From: Sphingopyxis italica
GTDB lineage: Bacteria; Pseudomonadota; Alphaproteobacteria; Sphingomonadales; Sphingomonadaceae
Length of the DNA: 64,000 nucleotides
NCBI RefSeq assembly: GCF_011926545.1
Contig: NZ_JAATIT010000001.1
Location: 248,001 to 312,000 of the forward strand
Reading direction: 5' to 3'
The first letter of the stretch is position 1, and each line of letters starts with the position of its first letter. Both the position numbers and the translations under genes were made by a program. Below, in pieces: positions 44,615-54,301 of the stretch. The notes beneath the pieces are model-generated. The model did no database searches and had not been told where the DNA came from. It saw only the letters and a program-made list of their open reading frames with translations.

Positions 44615-45415
44615 ATGGGCATCTGGCTGACCGCGATCATCCTCGGCATCGTCGAGGGCTTGACCGAATTCCTGCCCGTTTCCTCGACGGGGCACCTGAT
44701 TCTTGCGACGGAACTTCTCGGCTATGACGCCGCGCGCTGGGCGATCTTCAACATCGCGATCCAGCCGGGGGCGATCCTCGCGATCGTCGTGCTGTACCGG
44801 AAGCTGTTCTGGGAGATGTTCACCGGCTTCTTCCGCCGCGATCCCGTCGCGATCGCCTTTGTGCGCAACTTGCTGCTCGCCTTCTTCCCGGCGGTCGTCC
44901 TCGGGCTCGCCTTCGGCGACTATATCGAGTTGATGCTCGAAAATGCCGTCATCGTCGCCTGGGCGCTGGTCATCGGCGGCTTTGCGATCCTGCTCGTCGA
45001 GCGGTTCGCGAAGACCCGCGACGTTGGCGGGGTCGCGAATGTGTCGGCGCGCCAGTCGATCCTCGTCGGGCTCGTCCAGTGCATCGCGATGATCCCGGGG
45101 GTCAGCCGCTCGGGCGCGACGATCCTCGGCGCGATGTCGTTCGGCGTCGATCGCAAGACCGCCGCCGAATTCAGCTTCTTCCTCGCGCTTCCGACGCTGA
45201 CCGGCGCGACCGTGCTCCAGCTGTTCAAGCATCGCGACGCGATCACCACGAACGATCTCGGCCTGATCGCGGTCGGCTCGCTCGTGTCTTTCGTGGTCGC
45301 CTGGGCGGTGATCAAGGCCTTCCTCGCCGTCGTCACGCGCTATGGCTTCGCGCCTTTCGCCTGGTATCGAATCATTGTCGGCGTCGCCGCGCTGATCTGG
45401 CTTGGCACGAGATAG
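44615..45415 (+). CDS. uppP: Undecaprenyl-diphosphatase (BacA family)
   Basis: UppP removes a phosphate from undecaprenyl diphosphate so the carrier lipid can be reused. The 266-residue membrane enzyme has eight or so helices and both family motifs: GIVEGLTEFLPVSSTGHLIL (with the catalytic glutamates and serines) and MIPGVSRSGATILGAM. It complements UppS at 21519. A hairpin (CTCCC/GGGAG within TGCGCA arms) follows at 45448-45478. Confidence 0.95.
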   Translation: MGIWLTAIILGIVEGLTEFLPVSSTGHLILATELLGYDAARWAIFNIAIQPGAILAIVVLYRKLFWEMFTGFFRRDPVAIAFVRNLLLAFFPAVVLGLAFGDYIELMLENAVIVAWALVIGGFAILLVERFAKTRDVGGVANVSARQSILVGLVQCIAMIPGVSRSGATILGAMSFGVDRKTAAEFSFFLALPTLTGATVLQLFKHRDAITTNDLGLIAVGSLVSFVVAWAVIKAFLAVVTRYGFAPFAWYRIIVGVAALIWLGTR

Positions 45416-45447
45416 GTCCGAATCAATACTAAATTGCGTAAGATAGT

Positions 45448-45478
45448 TGCGCACGCTCCCGCAAGGGGAGTTTGCGCA
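45448..45478 (+). terminator. Hairpin after uppP
   Basis: TGCGCA ... CTCCC-GCAAG-GGGAG ... TGCGCA forms a two-part stem in the gap before gltD. A clear T tract is missing, so it may be a weak terminator or leader structure. Confidence 0.4.
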
Positions 45479-45574
45479 TTCATTTTAGGTTAGCATTACT
45501 GTCCTAACTGGCAATTGGCCCGTGACAGGGCTTTTCGGGCCATGCAATTCCGCCTTCAACGAAGGGGATACTGC

Positions 45575-47017
45575 ATGGCTTCCGAACGCATGCTCCAGTT
45601 TGTGGGGCGTGAACAATCCTATCCGGACAAGCGCTCCGCTAACGAACGCGCGCGCGACTTTCGCGAGATCGCCGAGCGTTACGCGGCGCCCGACGCCGAC
45701 GAACAGGCGGCGCGCTGTTCGCAGTGCGGCGTGCCTTATTGCTCGGTGCATTGCCCGCTCCACAATCATATCCCCGACTGGCTGCGCCTGACCGCCGAGG
45801 GCCGGCTGCGCGAGGCCTATGAGCTTTCGAACGCGACCTCGACGATGCCCGAGATCTGCGGCCGCATCTGCCCGCAGGATCGCCTGTGCGAAGGCAATTG
45901 CGTCATCGAATTTTCGGGCCATGGCGCGGTGACGATCGGTAGCGTCGAGAAATATATCACCGACACCGCTTGGGCCGAGGGCTGGGTCGAACCGCTGCAT
46001 CCCGGTCGTCCGACCGGCCAGTCGGTCGGTGTGATCGGCGCGGGTCCGGCGGGCCTGACCGCGGCCGAATATCTGCGCGCGCAGGGGCATGAGGTCCATG
46101 TCTATGACCGCCACGACCGGGCGGGCGGGCTCCTCACCTATGGCATCCCGGGCTTCAAGCTCGAGAAGGAAGTCGTGATGCGCCGCATCGACCGGCTCGT
46201 CGAGGGTGGCATCCACTTCCATCTGGGCTTCGCGGTCGGCGAGGATGCGACGCTCGACGCGCTCCGGCAAAAGCATGACGCGATCCTGATCGCCACCGGC
46301 GTCTATAAGGCGCGCGAGATCAACGTCCCCGGCAATGCGGCCGAAGGCGTGATCGCCGCGCTCGACTATCTGATCGCATCGAACCGCAAGAGCTTTGGCG
46401 ACGCGGTTCCGGCGTTCGACGACGGCCGCCTCGATGCCAAGGGCAAACATGTCGTCGTCATCGGCGGCGGCGACACCGCGATGGACTGCGTCCGCACCGC
46501 CGTCCGTCAGGGCGCCAAGTCGGTGAAGTGCCTCTATCGCCGCGACCGCGAGAATATGCCGGGATCGCAGCGCGAGGTCGCCAATGCCGAGGAGGAAGGC
46601 GTCGAGTTCGTCTGGCTCTCGGCGCCCGAAAGCTTCACCGCCGACAAGCATGTGAAGCAAGTCGCGGTCGCGGGCATGCGCCTCGGCGCCCCCGACGCGA
46701 GCGGCCGCCGCAGCCCCGAGGCCGACCCGGGCCGCAAGTTCGATGTGCCCGCCGACATGGTGATCAAGGCGCTGGGCTTCGATCCCGAGGAACTGCCGCA
46801 CCTGTTCGGCTCGCCCGACCTGTCGGTCACGCGCTGGGGCACTTTGCGCGTCGATCACCAGACGATGATGACCAGCCTGCCGGGTGTCTTTGCGGCGGGC
46901 GACATCGTGCGCGGCGCGAGCCTGGTCGTCTGGGGCATCCGCGACGGCCGCGATGTCAGCGAGCAGATGGCAAAGTGGTTGAAGGCGAAGGCGAAAAGCG
47001 AAAAGAAGGCGGCATGA
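45575..47017 (+). CDS. gltD: Glutamate synthase (NADPH) small subunit
   Basis: GltD feeds NADPH electrons to GltB for glutamate formation from glutamine and 2-oxoglutarate. The 480-residue protein has two N-terminal cysteine clusters for 4Fe-4S centres (ARCSQCGVPYCSVHCPLHNHIP and ICGRICPQDRLCEGNCV). The FAD loop is VGVIGAGPAGLTAAEYLRAQG, AGGLLTYGIPGFKLEK follows, the NADPH loop is VVVIGGGDTAMDCVRTA, and VFAAGDIVRGASLVVWGIRDGR is near the C-terminus. The ATG at 45575 has the SD GAAGGGG. A DUF2059 gene lies between it and gltB. Confidence 0.96.
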   Translation: MASERMLQFVGREQSYPDKRSANERARDFREIAERYAAPDADEQAARCSQCGVPYCSVHCPLHNHIPDWLRLTAEGRLREAYELSNATSTMPEICGRICPQDRLCEGNCVIEFSGHGAVTIGSVEKYITDTAWAEGWVEPLHPGRPTGQSVGVIGAGPAGLTAAEYLRAQGHEVHVYDRHDRAGGLLTYGIPGFKLEKEVVMRRIDRLVEGGIHFHLGFAVGEDATLDALRQKHDAILIATGVYKAREINVPGNAAEGVIAALDYLIASNRKSFGDAVPAFDDGRLDAKGKHVVVIGGGDTAMDCVRTAVRQGAKSVKCLYRRDRENMPGSQREVANAEEEGVEFVWLSAPESFTADKHVKQVAVAGMRLGAPDASGRRSPEADPGRKFDVPADMVIKALGFDPEELPHLFGSPDLSVTRWGTLRVDHQTMMTSLPGVFAAGDIVRGASLVVWGIRDGRDVSEQMAKWLKAKAKSEKKAA

Positions 47018-47036
47018 CCAACAGGGGAAGGAATAT

Positions 47037-48251
47037 ATGATGCCGTCGTTCAAATCGATCCTGCTTGCCGGAGCGGTGGCGATGCTGCCGCTCGGCGCGC
47101 CCGCCCATGCCGCGCCGGAGGAAGCGCCGGTTGCCGAAGTCGTTGCCGCACCGGAAACCGAGACCGCCGAACCGTACGACAGCACCGCCTCTGCCGAAGC
47201 GCAGAAGGCCAAGATGCAGCGTGAAATGGACGAGGCGATCGCGCTCATTGAAAAGATGTTCGACACGAGCGACCTCCCGCCGATCGACCCGGCGCGCCTG
47301 GCGCTGGCGCAGCAGACGACCGCCGCGCTGATCCCGGCCGGCAGCATCGAGAAGATGGTCGACAATCTCTACGGCAAGATGTTCAAGACGTTCATGGGCG
47401 AGTTCGGCGGCCAGTCGGACCTGCTGCTCTCGATCAAGACCGGGGTCGAAACTGAACAGATCGCCGCGCTCGACGAGGTGACCAAGGGCCAGGTCGCCGA
47501 CATGTTCGACCCGCATCGCAAGGAACGCGACGAACAGATCACGCGCGTCATCAAGCCGCTGATCAGCGAGGCGCTGGGCGACATGGAGCCGCCGATGCGC
47601 GACGGGCTCGCGAAAGCCTATGCGCGCAAGTTCACCGGCGCGCAGCTTACCGACCTCAACCGCTTCCTCGCGACGCCAACGGGCAATCTTTACGCCAGCG
47701 AATGGATGGCGCTGCAGGCCGACCCCGAAGTGATGGTCGCGGTGATCAAGGCGGTGCCGCCGCTGGTCACCAAATTCATCGACCGCGCGCCCGCGATCGA
47801 GAAGGATTTGAAGGAGCTGCCCAAGGAAAAGCAGCTTTCGGACTTCGACGACAAGGAACTCGGCAAGCTCGCCAAGCTGATGAAGGTCGATGTGAGCGTG
47901 CTGAAGGAACAGCGCGACATGTGGAACAGCGACGTGGTCGAAGAGACCGAGGCCGCCGATGCGATCGACGCCGCGACCGATGCCGCCACTGCGGAAGCGG
48001 CCGCCGATGCGGCAGAGGCGGCCGCGGATGCCGCCGCCGCGGTCGAGGTATCAGACGAGGCAATGGAAGCGGGAGAAGCCGCCGTTGCAGCAGCGGCGGA
48101 AGAAGCGACGGTCCAAGATCGCGAAAACTGGTCGGAGACCGATCGCCAACGGGTCGAGGCGCTTGAAGAGGCCGCCCGCAACGCTTGGTCGGCCGCCGAT
48201 GACGCGCGGGAGCAGGCGAAAGCCAACGCCCGCAAAAAACGACCCGATTGA
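47037..48251 (+). CDS. Exported DUF2059-type protein with Ala/Glu-rich tail
   Basis: This 404-residue protein has a signal peptide ending near AHAAPEE. A proline- and glutamate-rich spacer follows, then an alpha-helical region (about 70-260) with a DUF2059-like segment LAKAYARKFTGAQLTDLNRFLATPTGNLYASEW. The C-terminal 120 residues are a highly charged alanine-, aspartate- and glutamate-rich coil (VEETEAADAIDAATDAATAEAA). It starts 19 bases after gltD and ends 62 bases before gltB. Thus it interrupts the usual adjacent gltD/gltB pair. Its function is unknown; the position suggests shared transcription with glutamate synthase. Confidence 0.82.
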   Translation: MMPSFKSILLAGAVAMLPLGAPAHAAPEEAPVAEVVAAPETETAEPYDSTASAEAQKAKMQREMDEAIALIEKMFDTSDLPPIDPARLALAQQTTAALIPAGSIEKMVDNLYGKMFKTFMGEFGGQSDLLLSIKTGVETEQIAALDEVTKGQVADMFDPHRKERDEQITRVIKPLISEALGDMEPPMRDGLAKAYARKFTGAQLTDLNRFLATPTGNLYASEWMALQADPEVMVAVIKAVPPLVTKFIDRAPAIEKDLKELPKEKQLSDFDDKELGKLAKLMKVDVSVLKEQRDMWNSDVVEETEAADAIDAATDAATAEAAADAAEAAADAAAAVEVSDEAMEAGEAAVAAAAEEATVQDRENWSETDRQRVEALEEAARNAWSAADDAREQAKANARKKRPD

Positions 48252-48257
48252 TGATTC

Positions 48258-48285
48258 CGTCATCCCGGCGAAGGCCGGGATGACG
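48258..48285. repeat. Single inverted repeat (CGTCATCCCGGCGAAGGCC)
   Basis: CGTCATCCCGGC-GAAG-GCCGGGATGACG is a perfect 12-pair hairpin between the DUF2059 gene and gltB. It is the compact form of the family seen at 6769 and 14504. Confidence 0.85.
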
Positions 48286-48313
48286 AGTTGGAAAACAGAC
48301 CATCAGGACGAAG

Positions 48314-51300
48314 ATGATGACCCATTACCCCACCCCCGATCACGCGCGGCTCGAAGCCGAAGGCATGTATCGCCCCGACATGGAATCCGATGCCTGCGGC
48401 GTCGGCATGGTCGCGGCGACCGACGGCAAGCCGTCGCGCCGCGTCGTCGAGGCGGCGATCGAGGCCTTGCGTGCCGTGTGGCACCGCGGCGCGGTCGACG
48501 CCGACGGCAAGACCGGGGACGGAGCGGGCATCCATGTCGACCTGCCGGTGCGTTTCTTCGACGATGCGATCGCGGCGTCGGGCCACAAGGTGCGCCCGAA
48601 CCGCCTCGCCGTCGGCATGATCTTCCTCCCGCGCACCGACCTCGATGCGCAGGAACATTGCCGCACGATCGTCGAGTCCGAGATCATCGACGCCGGCTTC
48701 ACCATCTATGGCTGGCGCCAGGTGCCCGTCGATGTGTCGGTGATCGGCGACAAGGCGCAGCGCACGCGCCCCGAGATCGAGCAGATCATGATCGCGGGGC
48801 CGCCCATGCCGCAAAGCGGCAAAGACTTTGGGCCCGACGAAGCGTCGATCGACGAGTTCGAAAAGCAGCTCTACCTCGTCCGCCGCCGCATCGAGAAAAA
48901 GGTGATCGCGGCGCAGATCGCCGATTTTTACGTCTGCAGCCTGTCGGCGCGCTCGATCATCTACAAGGGCCTGTTCCTCGCCGAAAGCCTCGCGGACTTC
49001 TTCCCCGACCTTACGAACAAGCTGTTCGAAAGCCGCGTCGCGATCTTTCACCAGCGTTATTCGACCAACACTTTCCCGCAATGGTGGTTGGCGCAGCCCT
49101 TCCGCTGCCTCGCGCATAATGGCGAAATCAACACGATCCGCGGCAACAAGAACTGGATGAAGAGCCACGAGATCAAGATGGCGAGCCTCGCGTTCGGCGA
49201 GCATAGCGAGGACATCAAGCCGGTGATCCCCGCGGGCGCGTCGGACACCGCCGCGCTCGACGCGGTGTTCGAAGCGCTGTGCCGCGCCGGCCGCGACGCG
49301 CCGACCGCGAAGCTGATCCTCGTCCCCGAAGCATGGGGCAGCGAGAGCGACGTCCCCGACAACCACCGGGCGCTCTACTCCTATCTCGCGAGCGTGATGG
49401 AGCCGTGGGACGGCCCCGCCGCGCTCGCGATGACCGACGGCCGCTGGGCGGTCGCGGGGATGGACCGCAACGCGCTGCGCCCGCTGCGCTATACGCTGAC
49501 CGCCGACAATCTGCTCGTCGTCGGCTCCGAAAGCGGCATGGTGCTTCTGCCCGAGGCGAGTGTGCGCAAGAAGGGCCGCCTCGGCCCGGGTCAGATGATC
49601 GCGGTCGATCTCGACGAAGGCACGCTCTATGAAGACCTCGCGATCAAGGACAAGATCGCCGACGCACAGGATTATCCCTCGCGCGTCAAGGGCTTCCGCA
49701 CGATGGCCGACCTGCCCAAGGGCGGCAAGTCGAGCCTGCCTGGGTGGGATCGTCAGGAACTGCTGCGCCGCCAGGTCGCCGCAGGGCTGACCATGGAGGA
49801 TATGGAGCTGATCCTCAGCCCGATGGTCGAGGATGCCAAGGAAGCGATCGGGTCGATGGGCGACGACACGCCGCTCGCCGTCATCTCCGACAAGCCGCGC
49901 CACGTCGCGCAATTCTTCCGCCAGAATTTCAGCCAGGTCACCAATCCGCCGATCGACAGCTTGCGCGAACGGCATGTGATGAGCCTGAAGACGCGCTTCG
50001 CCAACCTCGCGAACATCCTCGATGAAAAGGGCCAGAGCGACCACGTCCTCGCGATCGACAGTCCGGTGCTCGTCGGCGACGACTGGGATCGCCTCCGCGC
50101 CTATTTCGGCGATGCGGTCGCCGACATCGATTGCACCTTTGCCGTCGGCGGCGATGCCTCGACGCTGCGCGATGCGATCGCGCGCGTCCGCCGCGAGGCC
50201 GAGGATGCGGTGCGCGCGGGCCGCTCCGAACTCTTCCTCTCGGACCAGACTATCGGCGAAAACCGCGTCGGCATGGCGATGGTGCTCGCCGCCGCCGCGG
50301 TCCACACCCACCTCGTCCGCAAGGGCCTGCGCAGCTACGCCTCGATCAACGTCCGCTCGGCCGAGGTGCTCGACACGCACGCCTTCGCGGTGCTCGTCGG
50401 CGTCGGCGCGACGACGGTCCACGCCTATCTGGCCGAAGCGGCGATCGCCGATCGCCAGTCGCGCGGCCTGTTCGGCGAGCTGAGCCTCGACGACTGCCGC
50501 CTGCGTTTCCGCAAAGCGATCGACGACGGTCTTTTGAAGATCCTCGCCAAGATGGGGATCGCGGTGATCTCCTCCTATCGCGGCGGTTACAATTTCGAGG
50601 CGGTGGGCCTGTCGCGCGCGCTCGTCAACGACCTCTTCCCGGGGATGCCGGCGAAGATTTCGGGCGAGGGCTATCAGTCGCTGTTCATCAACGCGACCGA
50701 GAAGCACGAGGCGGCCTTCGACGGGCGCGTCACCACCCTGCCGATCGGCGGTTTCTATCGCCAGCGCGCGGGGGGCGAGGCGCACGCCTATTCGGCGCAG
50801 CTGATGCACCTGCTCCAGACCGCGGTCGCGACCGACAGCTATTCGACCTATCTGCAATTCGCGCGCGGGGTCGCCGACCTGCCGCCGATTTACCTCCGCG
50901 ACCTGATGGAGTTCAACTATCCCGCCCAAGGCGTTGCGCTCGACAGCGTCGAGGCGATCACCGAAATCCGCAAGCGTTTCGTCACCCCGGGCATGTCGCT
51001 CGGCGCGCTTTCGCCGGAAGCGCATGAGACGCTGGCGATCGCGATGAACCGCATCGGCGCCAAGGCGGTGTCGGGCGAAGGCGGCGAAGCGAGCGAACGC
51101 TATCGCCCCTATGCCAATGGCGACAATGCCAACAGCAACATCAAGCAGATCGCATCGGGCCGCTTTGGCGTCACCGCCGAATATCTCGGCGCGTGCGACG
51201 AGATCGAGATCAAGGTCGCACAGGGCGCCAAGCCCGGCGAGGGGGGCCAGCTTCCGGGCTTCAAGGTCACCGAGTTCATCGCCCGCCTGCGCCATGCGAC

Positions 51301-52870
51301 GCCCGGCGTGACGCTGATTTCGCCGCCGCCGCACCACGACATCTATTCGATCGAGGATCTCGCGCAGCTCATCTATGACCTGAAGCAGATCAACCCGAAA
51401 GCGCGCGTCTGCGTCAAGCTCGTGAGCTCGGCGGGCATCGGCACGGTTGCTGCCGGCGTCGCGAAGGCGCACGCCGACGTCATCCTTGTCGCCGGCAACA
51501 CCGGCGGCACCGGCGCCTCGCCGCAAACCAGCGTCAAATATGCCGGCACGCCGTGGGAAATGGGCCTCTCCGAAGTCAATCAGGTGCTGACGCTCAATGG
51601 CCTGCGCCATCGCATCCGCCTCCGCACCGACGGCGGACTCAAGACCGGGCGCGACATCGTGATCGCCGCGATCCTCGGAGCCGAGGAGTTCGGTATCGGG
51701 ACTTTGAGCCTCGTCGCGATGGGCTGCATCATGGTGCGCCAGTGCCATTCGAACACCTGCCCCGTCGGCGTCTGCACGCAGGACGAAAAGCTGCGCCAGA
51801 AGTTCACCGGATCGCCCGAGAAGGTGATCAACCTGATGACCTTCATCGCCGAGGAAGTGCGCGAAATCCTCGCGAAACTGGGCGTAACGAGCCTCGACGA
51901 GGTGATCGGCCGCACCGAATTGCTGCGTCAGGTCAGCCGCGGCGCCGAGCATCTCGACGACCTCGACCTCAACCCGATCCTCGCCAAAGTCGATGCGCCC
52001 GACGATCAGCGCCGCTCGCAGGGGCCGAACTTCCGCAACCCGGTGCCCGACAGCCTCGACGCGCAAATCCTCAGCGACGCCAAGCCGCTGTTCGAGCGCG
52101 GCGAGCGGATGCAGCTCACCTATAATGTCCGCAACACGCACCGCGCCGTCGGCACGCGCCTGTCGGCGGAAGTCACGGCACGCTTCGGAATGAAGGGCCT
52201 CGCCGACGACCATGTGCAGGTGCGGCTGCGCGGCACCGCGGGCCAGTCCTTGGGCGCCTTTCTTTGCCAGGGCATCACGCTCGAAGTGTTCGGCGATGCG
52301 AACGACTATGTCGGCAAGGGCCTGTCGGGCGGCCGCATCGTCGTGCGCCCGACCGTGTCGAGCCCGCTCGTCAGCCAGCACAACAGCATCGTCGGCAACA
52401 CCGTCCTCTATGGCGCGACCGCGGGCACCCTGCTCGCTGCGGGTCAGGCGGGCGAGCGTTTCGCGGTCCGCAACTCGGGCGCGAAGGTCGTCGTCGAGGG
52501 TTGCGGCGCCAATGGCTGCGAATATATGACCGGCGGCACCGCGGTGATCCTCGGCCCCGTGGGTTCGAACTTCGGCGCGGGCATGACCGGCGGCATGGCG
52601 TTCATCCTCGACACCGACGAGCAGTTCGAACGCCGCGCGAATGGCGAATCGATCGTCTGGCAGCGGCTCGCGAGCAGCCATTGGGAGGCGGTGCTCAAGG
52701 AGCTCGTCGAAGACCACGCCAAGGCGACGGGCAGCAAATGGTCGGCCGAAGTGCTCGCCGACTGGGACCGCTGGCGGACGCGTTTCTGGCAGGTGTGCCC
52801 GAAGGAAATGCTGAGCCGCCTGACGCACTCGTTGAACGAGGAAGAGGTCGAGGTGGTTGCGGCGGAGTGA
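48314..52870 (+). CDS. gltB: Glutamate synthase (NADPH) large subunit
   Basis: GltB is the 1518-residue catalytic subunit. A 27-residue propeptide precedes the glutaminase nucleophile C28 in ESDACGVGMVAATDG. The Ntn amidotransferase domain (about 28-430) carries QRYSTNTFPQWWLAQPFRCLAHNGEINTIRGN. The central domain and the FMN-dependent synthase domain follow (about 820-1200, SGEGGEASERYRP, AGNTGGTGASPQTS). The 3Fe-4S cysteines lie in GCIMVRQCHSNTCPVGVCTQ. A C-terminal beta-helix domain ends the protein (NGANGCEYMTGG-like). It pairs with GltD encoded upstream. An SD AGGA lies five bases before the start. Confidence 0.97.
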   Translation: MMTHYPTPDHARLEAEGMYRPDMESDACGVGMVAATDGKPSRRVVEAAIEALRAVWHRGAVDADGKTGDGAGIHVDLPVRFFDDAIAASGHKVRPNRLAVGMIFLPRTDLDAQEHCRTIVESEIIDAGFTIYGWRQVPVDVSVIGDKAQRTRPEIEQIMIAGPPMPQSGKDFGPDEASIDEFEKQLYLVRRRIEKKVIAAQIADFYVCSLSARSIIYKGLFLAESLADFFPDLTNKLFESRVAIFHQRYSTNTFPQWWLAQPFRCLAHNGEINTIRGNKNWMKSHEIKMASLAFGEHSEDIKPVIPAGASDTAALDAVFEALCRAGRDAPTAKLILVPEAWGSESDVPDNHRALYSYLASVMEPWDGPAALAMTDGRWAVAGMDRNALRPLRYTLTADNLLVVGSESGMVLLPEASVRKKGRLGPGQMIAVDLDEGTLYEDLAIKDKIADAQDYPSRVKGFRTMADLPKGGKSSLPGWDRQELLRRQVAAGLTMEDMELILSPMVEDAKEAIGSMGDDTPLAVISDKPRHVAQFFRQNFSQVTNPPIDSLRERHVMSLKTRFANLANILDEKGQSDHVLAIDSPVLVGDDWDRLRAYFGDAVADIDCTFAVGGDASTLRDAIARVRREAEDAVRAGRSELFLSDQTIGENRVGMAMVLAAAAVHTHLVRKGLRSYASINVRSAEVLDTHAFAVLVGVGATTVHAYLAEAAIADRQSRGLFGELSLDDCRLRFRKAIDDGLLKILAKMGIAVISSYRGGYNFEAVGLSRALVNDLFPGMPAKISGEGYQSLFINATEKHEAAFDGRVTTLPIGGFYRQRAGGEAHAYSAQLMHLLQTAVATDSYSTYLQFARGVADLPPIYLRDLMEFNYPAQGVALDSVEAITEIRKRFVTPGMSLGALSPEAHETLAIAMNRIGAKAVSGEGGEASERYRPYANGDNANSNIKQIASGRFGVTAEYLGACDEIEIKVAQGAKPGEGGQLPGFKVTEFIARLRHATPGVTLISPPPHHDIYSIEDLAQLIYDLKQINPKARVCVKLVSSAGIGTVAAGVAKAHADVILVAGNTGGTGASPQTSVKYAGTPWEMGLSEVNQVLTLNGLRHRIRLRTDGGLKTGRDIVIAAILGAEEFGIGTLSLVAMGCIMVRQCHSNTCPVGVCTQDEKLRQKFTGSPEKVINLMTFIAEEVREILAKLGVTSLDEVIGRTELLRQVSRGAEHLDDLDLNPILAKVDAPDDQRRSQGPNFRNPVPDSLDAQILSDAKPLFERGERMQLTYNVRNTHRAVGTRLSAEVTARFGMKGLADDHVQVRLRGTAGQSLGAFLCQGITLEVFGDANDYVGKGLSGGRIVVRPTVSSPLVSQHNSIVGNTVLYGATAGTLLAAGQAGERFAVRNSGAKVVVEGCGANGCEYMTGGTAVILGPVGSNFGAGMTGGMAFILDTDEQFERRANGESIVWQRLASSHWEAVLKELVEDHAKATGSKWSAEVLADWDRWRTRFWQVCPKEMLSRLTHSLNEEEVEVVAAE

Positions 52871-52877
52871 ACCGTCG

Positions 52878-52909
52878 CGGCGGCGGTGCGTTTCGTCGCA
52901 TCGCCGCCG
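52878..52909 (+). terminator. Strong GC hairpin after gltB
   Basis: GGCGGCGGTGCG and CGCATCGCCGCC form an 11-pair or longer stem just after the gltB stop. There is no T tract, so termination may be incomplete. Confidence 0.5.
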
Positions 52910-52982
52910 CCGTTCAGCGCAGCGAAAGCGTCGTCCGGCTATAGCCCCGCATCGATTTTTCGCATCCCGAAAGGATGAAATC

Positions 52983-53417
52983 ATGCGCTCGACCGCAAAA
53001 CTGGCCTTCGCCGCTCTTCCCCTCATCGCGCTCGCGGCGCCGCTGCCCGCGGCCGCCAACGAGATGCAGGGCGCCGTCGCGACGCTCAACGACCCCGTGG
53101 CGCAGGACCGGATGGCCGACACGATCACCGCAATCGTCGGCGCGCTGATGCAGATGCAGGTGGGCCCGCTCGCCAATGCGGTGGCCGACATCGATCCCGA
53201 ATCCGACGCCGCCTATATTCCGCCCGACGCAACGCTCGGCGAAGTCACAGGGAGCGACCCCTATTACGCTGAACGGATGGGCGACGATGTCCGCGCCACC
53301 ACGCGCATGGCGGGCCACGCCGCATCGGCGCTCGCGGCTTACGCGCCCGTGCTCAAGGACATGGCGCGCGACCTTGCGGCACAGTGGGAACGCGAGCGCG
53401 CCGACGCGCGCCGCTGA
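52983..53417 (+). CDS. Small exported protein, function unknown
   Basis: This 144-residue protein has a signal peptide (RSTAKLAFAALPLIALAAPLPAAANE). The mature part is mostly helical and acidic: QGAVATLNDPVAQDRMADTITAIVGALMQMQVGPLANAV, then a DPESDAAYIPPDATLGEV loop and a basic C-terminal helix. An SD (AAAGGA) precedes the ATG at 52983. It lies 112 bases after gltB, beyond a hairpin, so it probably has its own promoter. No family is recognised. Confidence 0.78.
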   Translation: MRSTAKLAFAALPLIALAAPLPAAANEMQGAVATLNDPVAQDRMADTITAIVGALMQMQVGPLANAVADIDPESDAAYIPPDATLGEVTGSDPYYAERMGDDVRATTRMAGHAASALAAYAPVLKDMARDLAAQWERERADARR

Positions 53418-53494
53418 CGCTTAATCCACAACCGCTGTTTTGCTACGCGCCATAGCCGTTGCGCGCGGCGCCCCGCTGCCGCTATGCCAAGCGC

Positions 53495-54166
53495 ATGTGG
53501 CAACTCTATCAATTCCCGCTCTGTCCCTTTTCGCGCAAGGTCCGCCTTTTGCTGGGCGAAAAGGGCGTGGGTTATGAATTGGTGCGCGAATCGCCATGGG
53601 AGCGCCGCGACGAGTTCATCGATTTGAACCCGGCGGGACGCACCCCCGTGATGGTCGATCAGACGCGCGGTCAGGTGCTGATGGACAGCATGGCGATCGC
53701 GGAATATTTCGAGGAAACCGTCGAAGGCAAGGCGATGATCAACGGCACCGCGGCCAACCGCGCCGAGATCCGCCGGCTGACCGCCTGGTTCGATCACGAC
53801 TTCTACTATGAAGTCACCGGGCCTTTGCTGTTCGAGCGGATGCAGAAACGCATCGTCCACCGCCAGCCGCCCGACGGCGGCGCGCTGCGCGAGGCGATGA
53901 AGGCGGCGAACAACCATCTCGACTATGTCGACTATCTTATCGATCACCGCACCTGGCTCGCCGGCGCGACGATGAGCCTCGCCGACCTGACCGCCGCGGC
54001 GCATATCTCGGTCGCCGACTATCTCGGCGGGATCGACTGGACCGGGCACGAGCAGACCAAGGGCTGGTATTCGGGCCTGAAGTCGCGCCCGAGTTTCAGG
54101 CCGTTGCTCGCCGAGCGGATGGAGATCGTGACGCCGCCGAAATATTATGAGGACGTGGATTTTTGA
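53495..54166 (+). CDS. Glutathione S-transferase family protein
   Basis: This 223-residue protein has the thioredoxin-like N-terminal domain: LYQFPLCPFSRKVRLLLGEKGVGYELV with a CPFS active-site-like motif, then NPAGRTPVMVDQ and the GSH-binding DSMAIAEYFEET. A helical C-terminal domain follows (LDYVDYLIDHRTWLAGATMSLADLTAAAHI). It would conjugate or reduce with glutathione. The start at 53495 begins at the domain. The substrate is unknown. Confidence 0.92.
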   Translation: MWQLYQFPLCPFSRKVRLLLGEKGVGYELVRESPWERRDEFIDLNPAGRTPVMVDQTRGQVLMDSMAIAEYFEETVEGKAMINGTAANRAEIRRLTAWFDHDFYYEVTGPLLFERMQKRIVHRQPPDGGALREAMKAANNHLDYVDYLIDHRTWLAGATMSLADLTAAAHISVADYLGGIDWTGHEQTKGWYSGLKSRPSFRPLLAERMEIVTPPKYYEDVDF

Positions 54167-54195
54167 CGCGCCACGGAATGCGAAGCGTTCCGAAG

Positions 54196-54286
54196 CGTCA
54201 TCCCCCGCGAAGGCGGGGGCCGCTGGCGACCTCGCTCGGCAGCGTTGCGTAAACCGACGGTGGCCCCCGCCTTCGCGGGGCGACGG
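54196..54286. repeat. Inverted repeat (GTCATCCCCCGCGAAGGCGGGGG family)
   Basis: Arms at about 54196-54222 and 54259-54286 are near complements around a 36-base centre. It sits between the convergent GST and ubiG genes. Confidence 0.85.
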
Positions 54287-54301
54287 GTTATGGGCGCCGG
54301 T

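Noticed and set aside
48260..53191. A 1643-codon open frame on the strand opposite gltB
   Set aside because: It mirrors gltB codon by codon, has no recognisable domains, and arises from strong GC third-position bias. gltB itself has all catalytic motifs.
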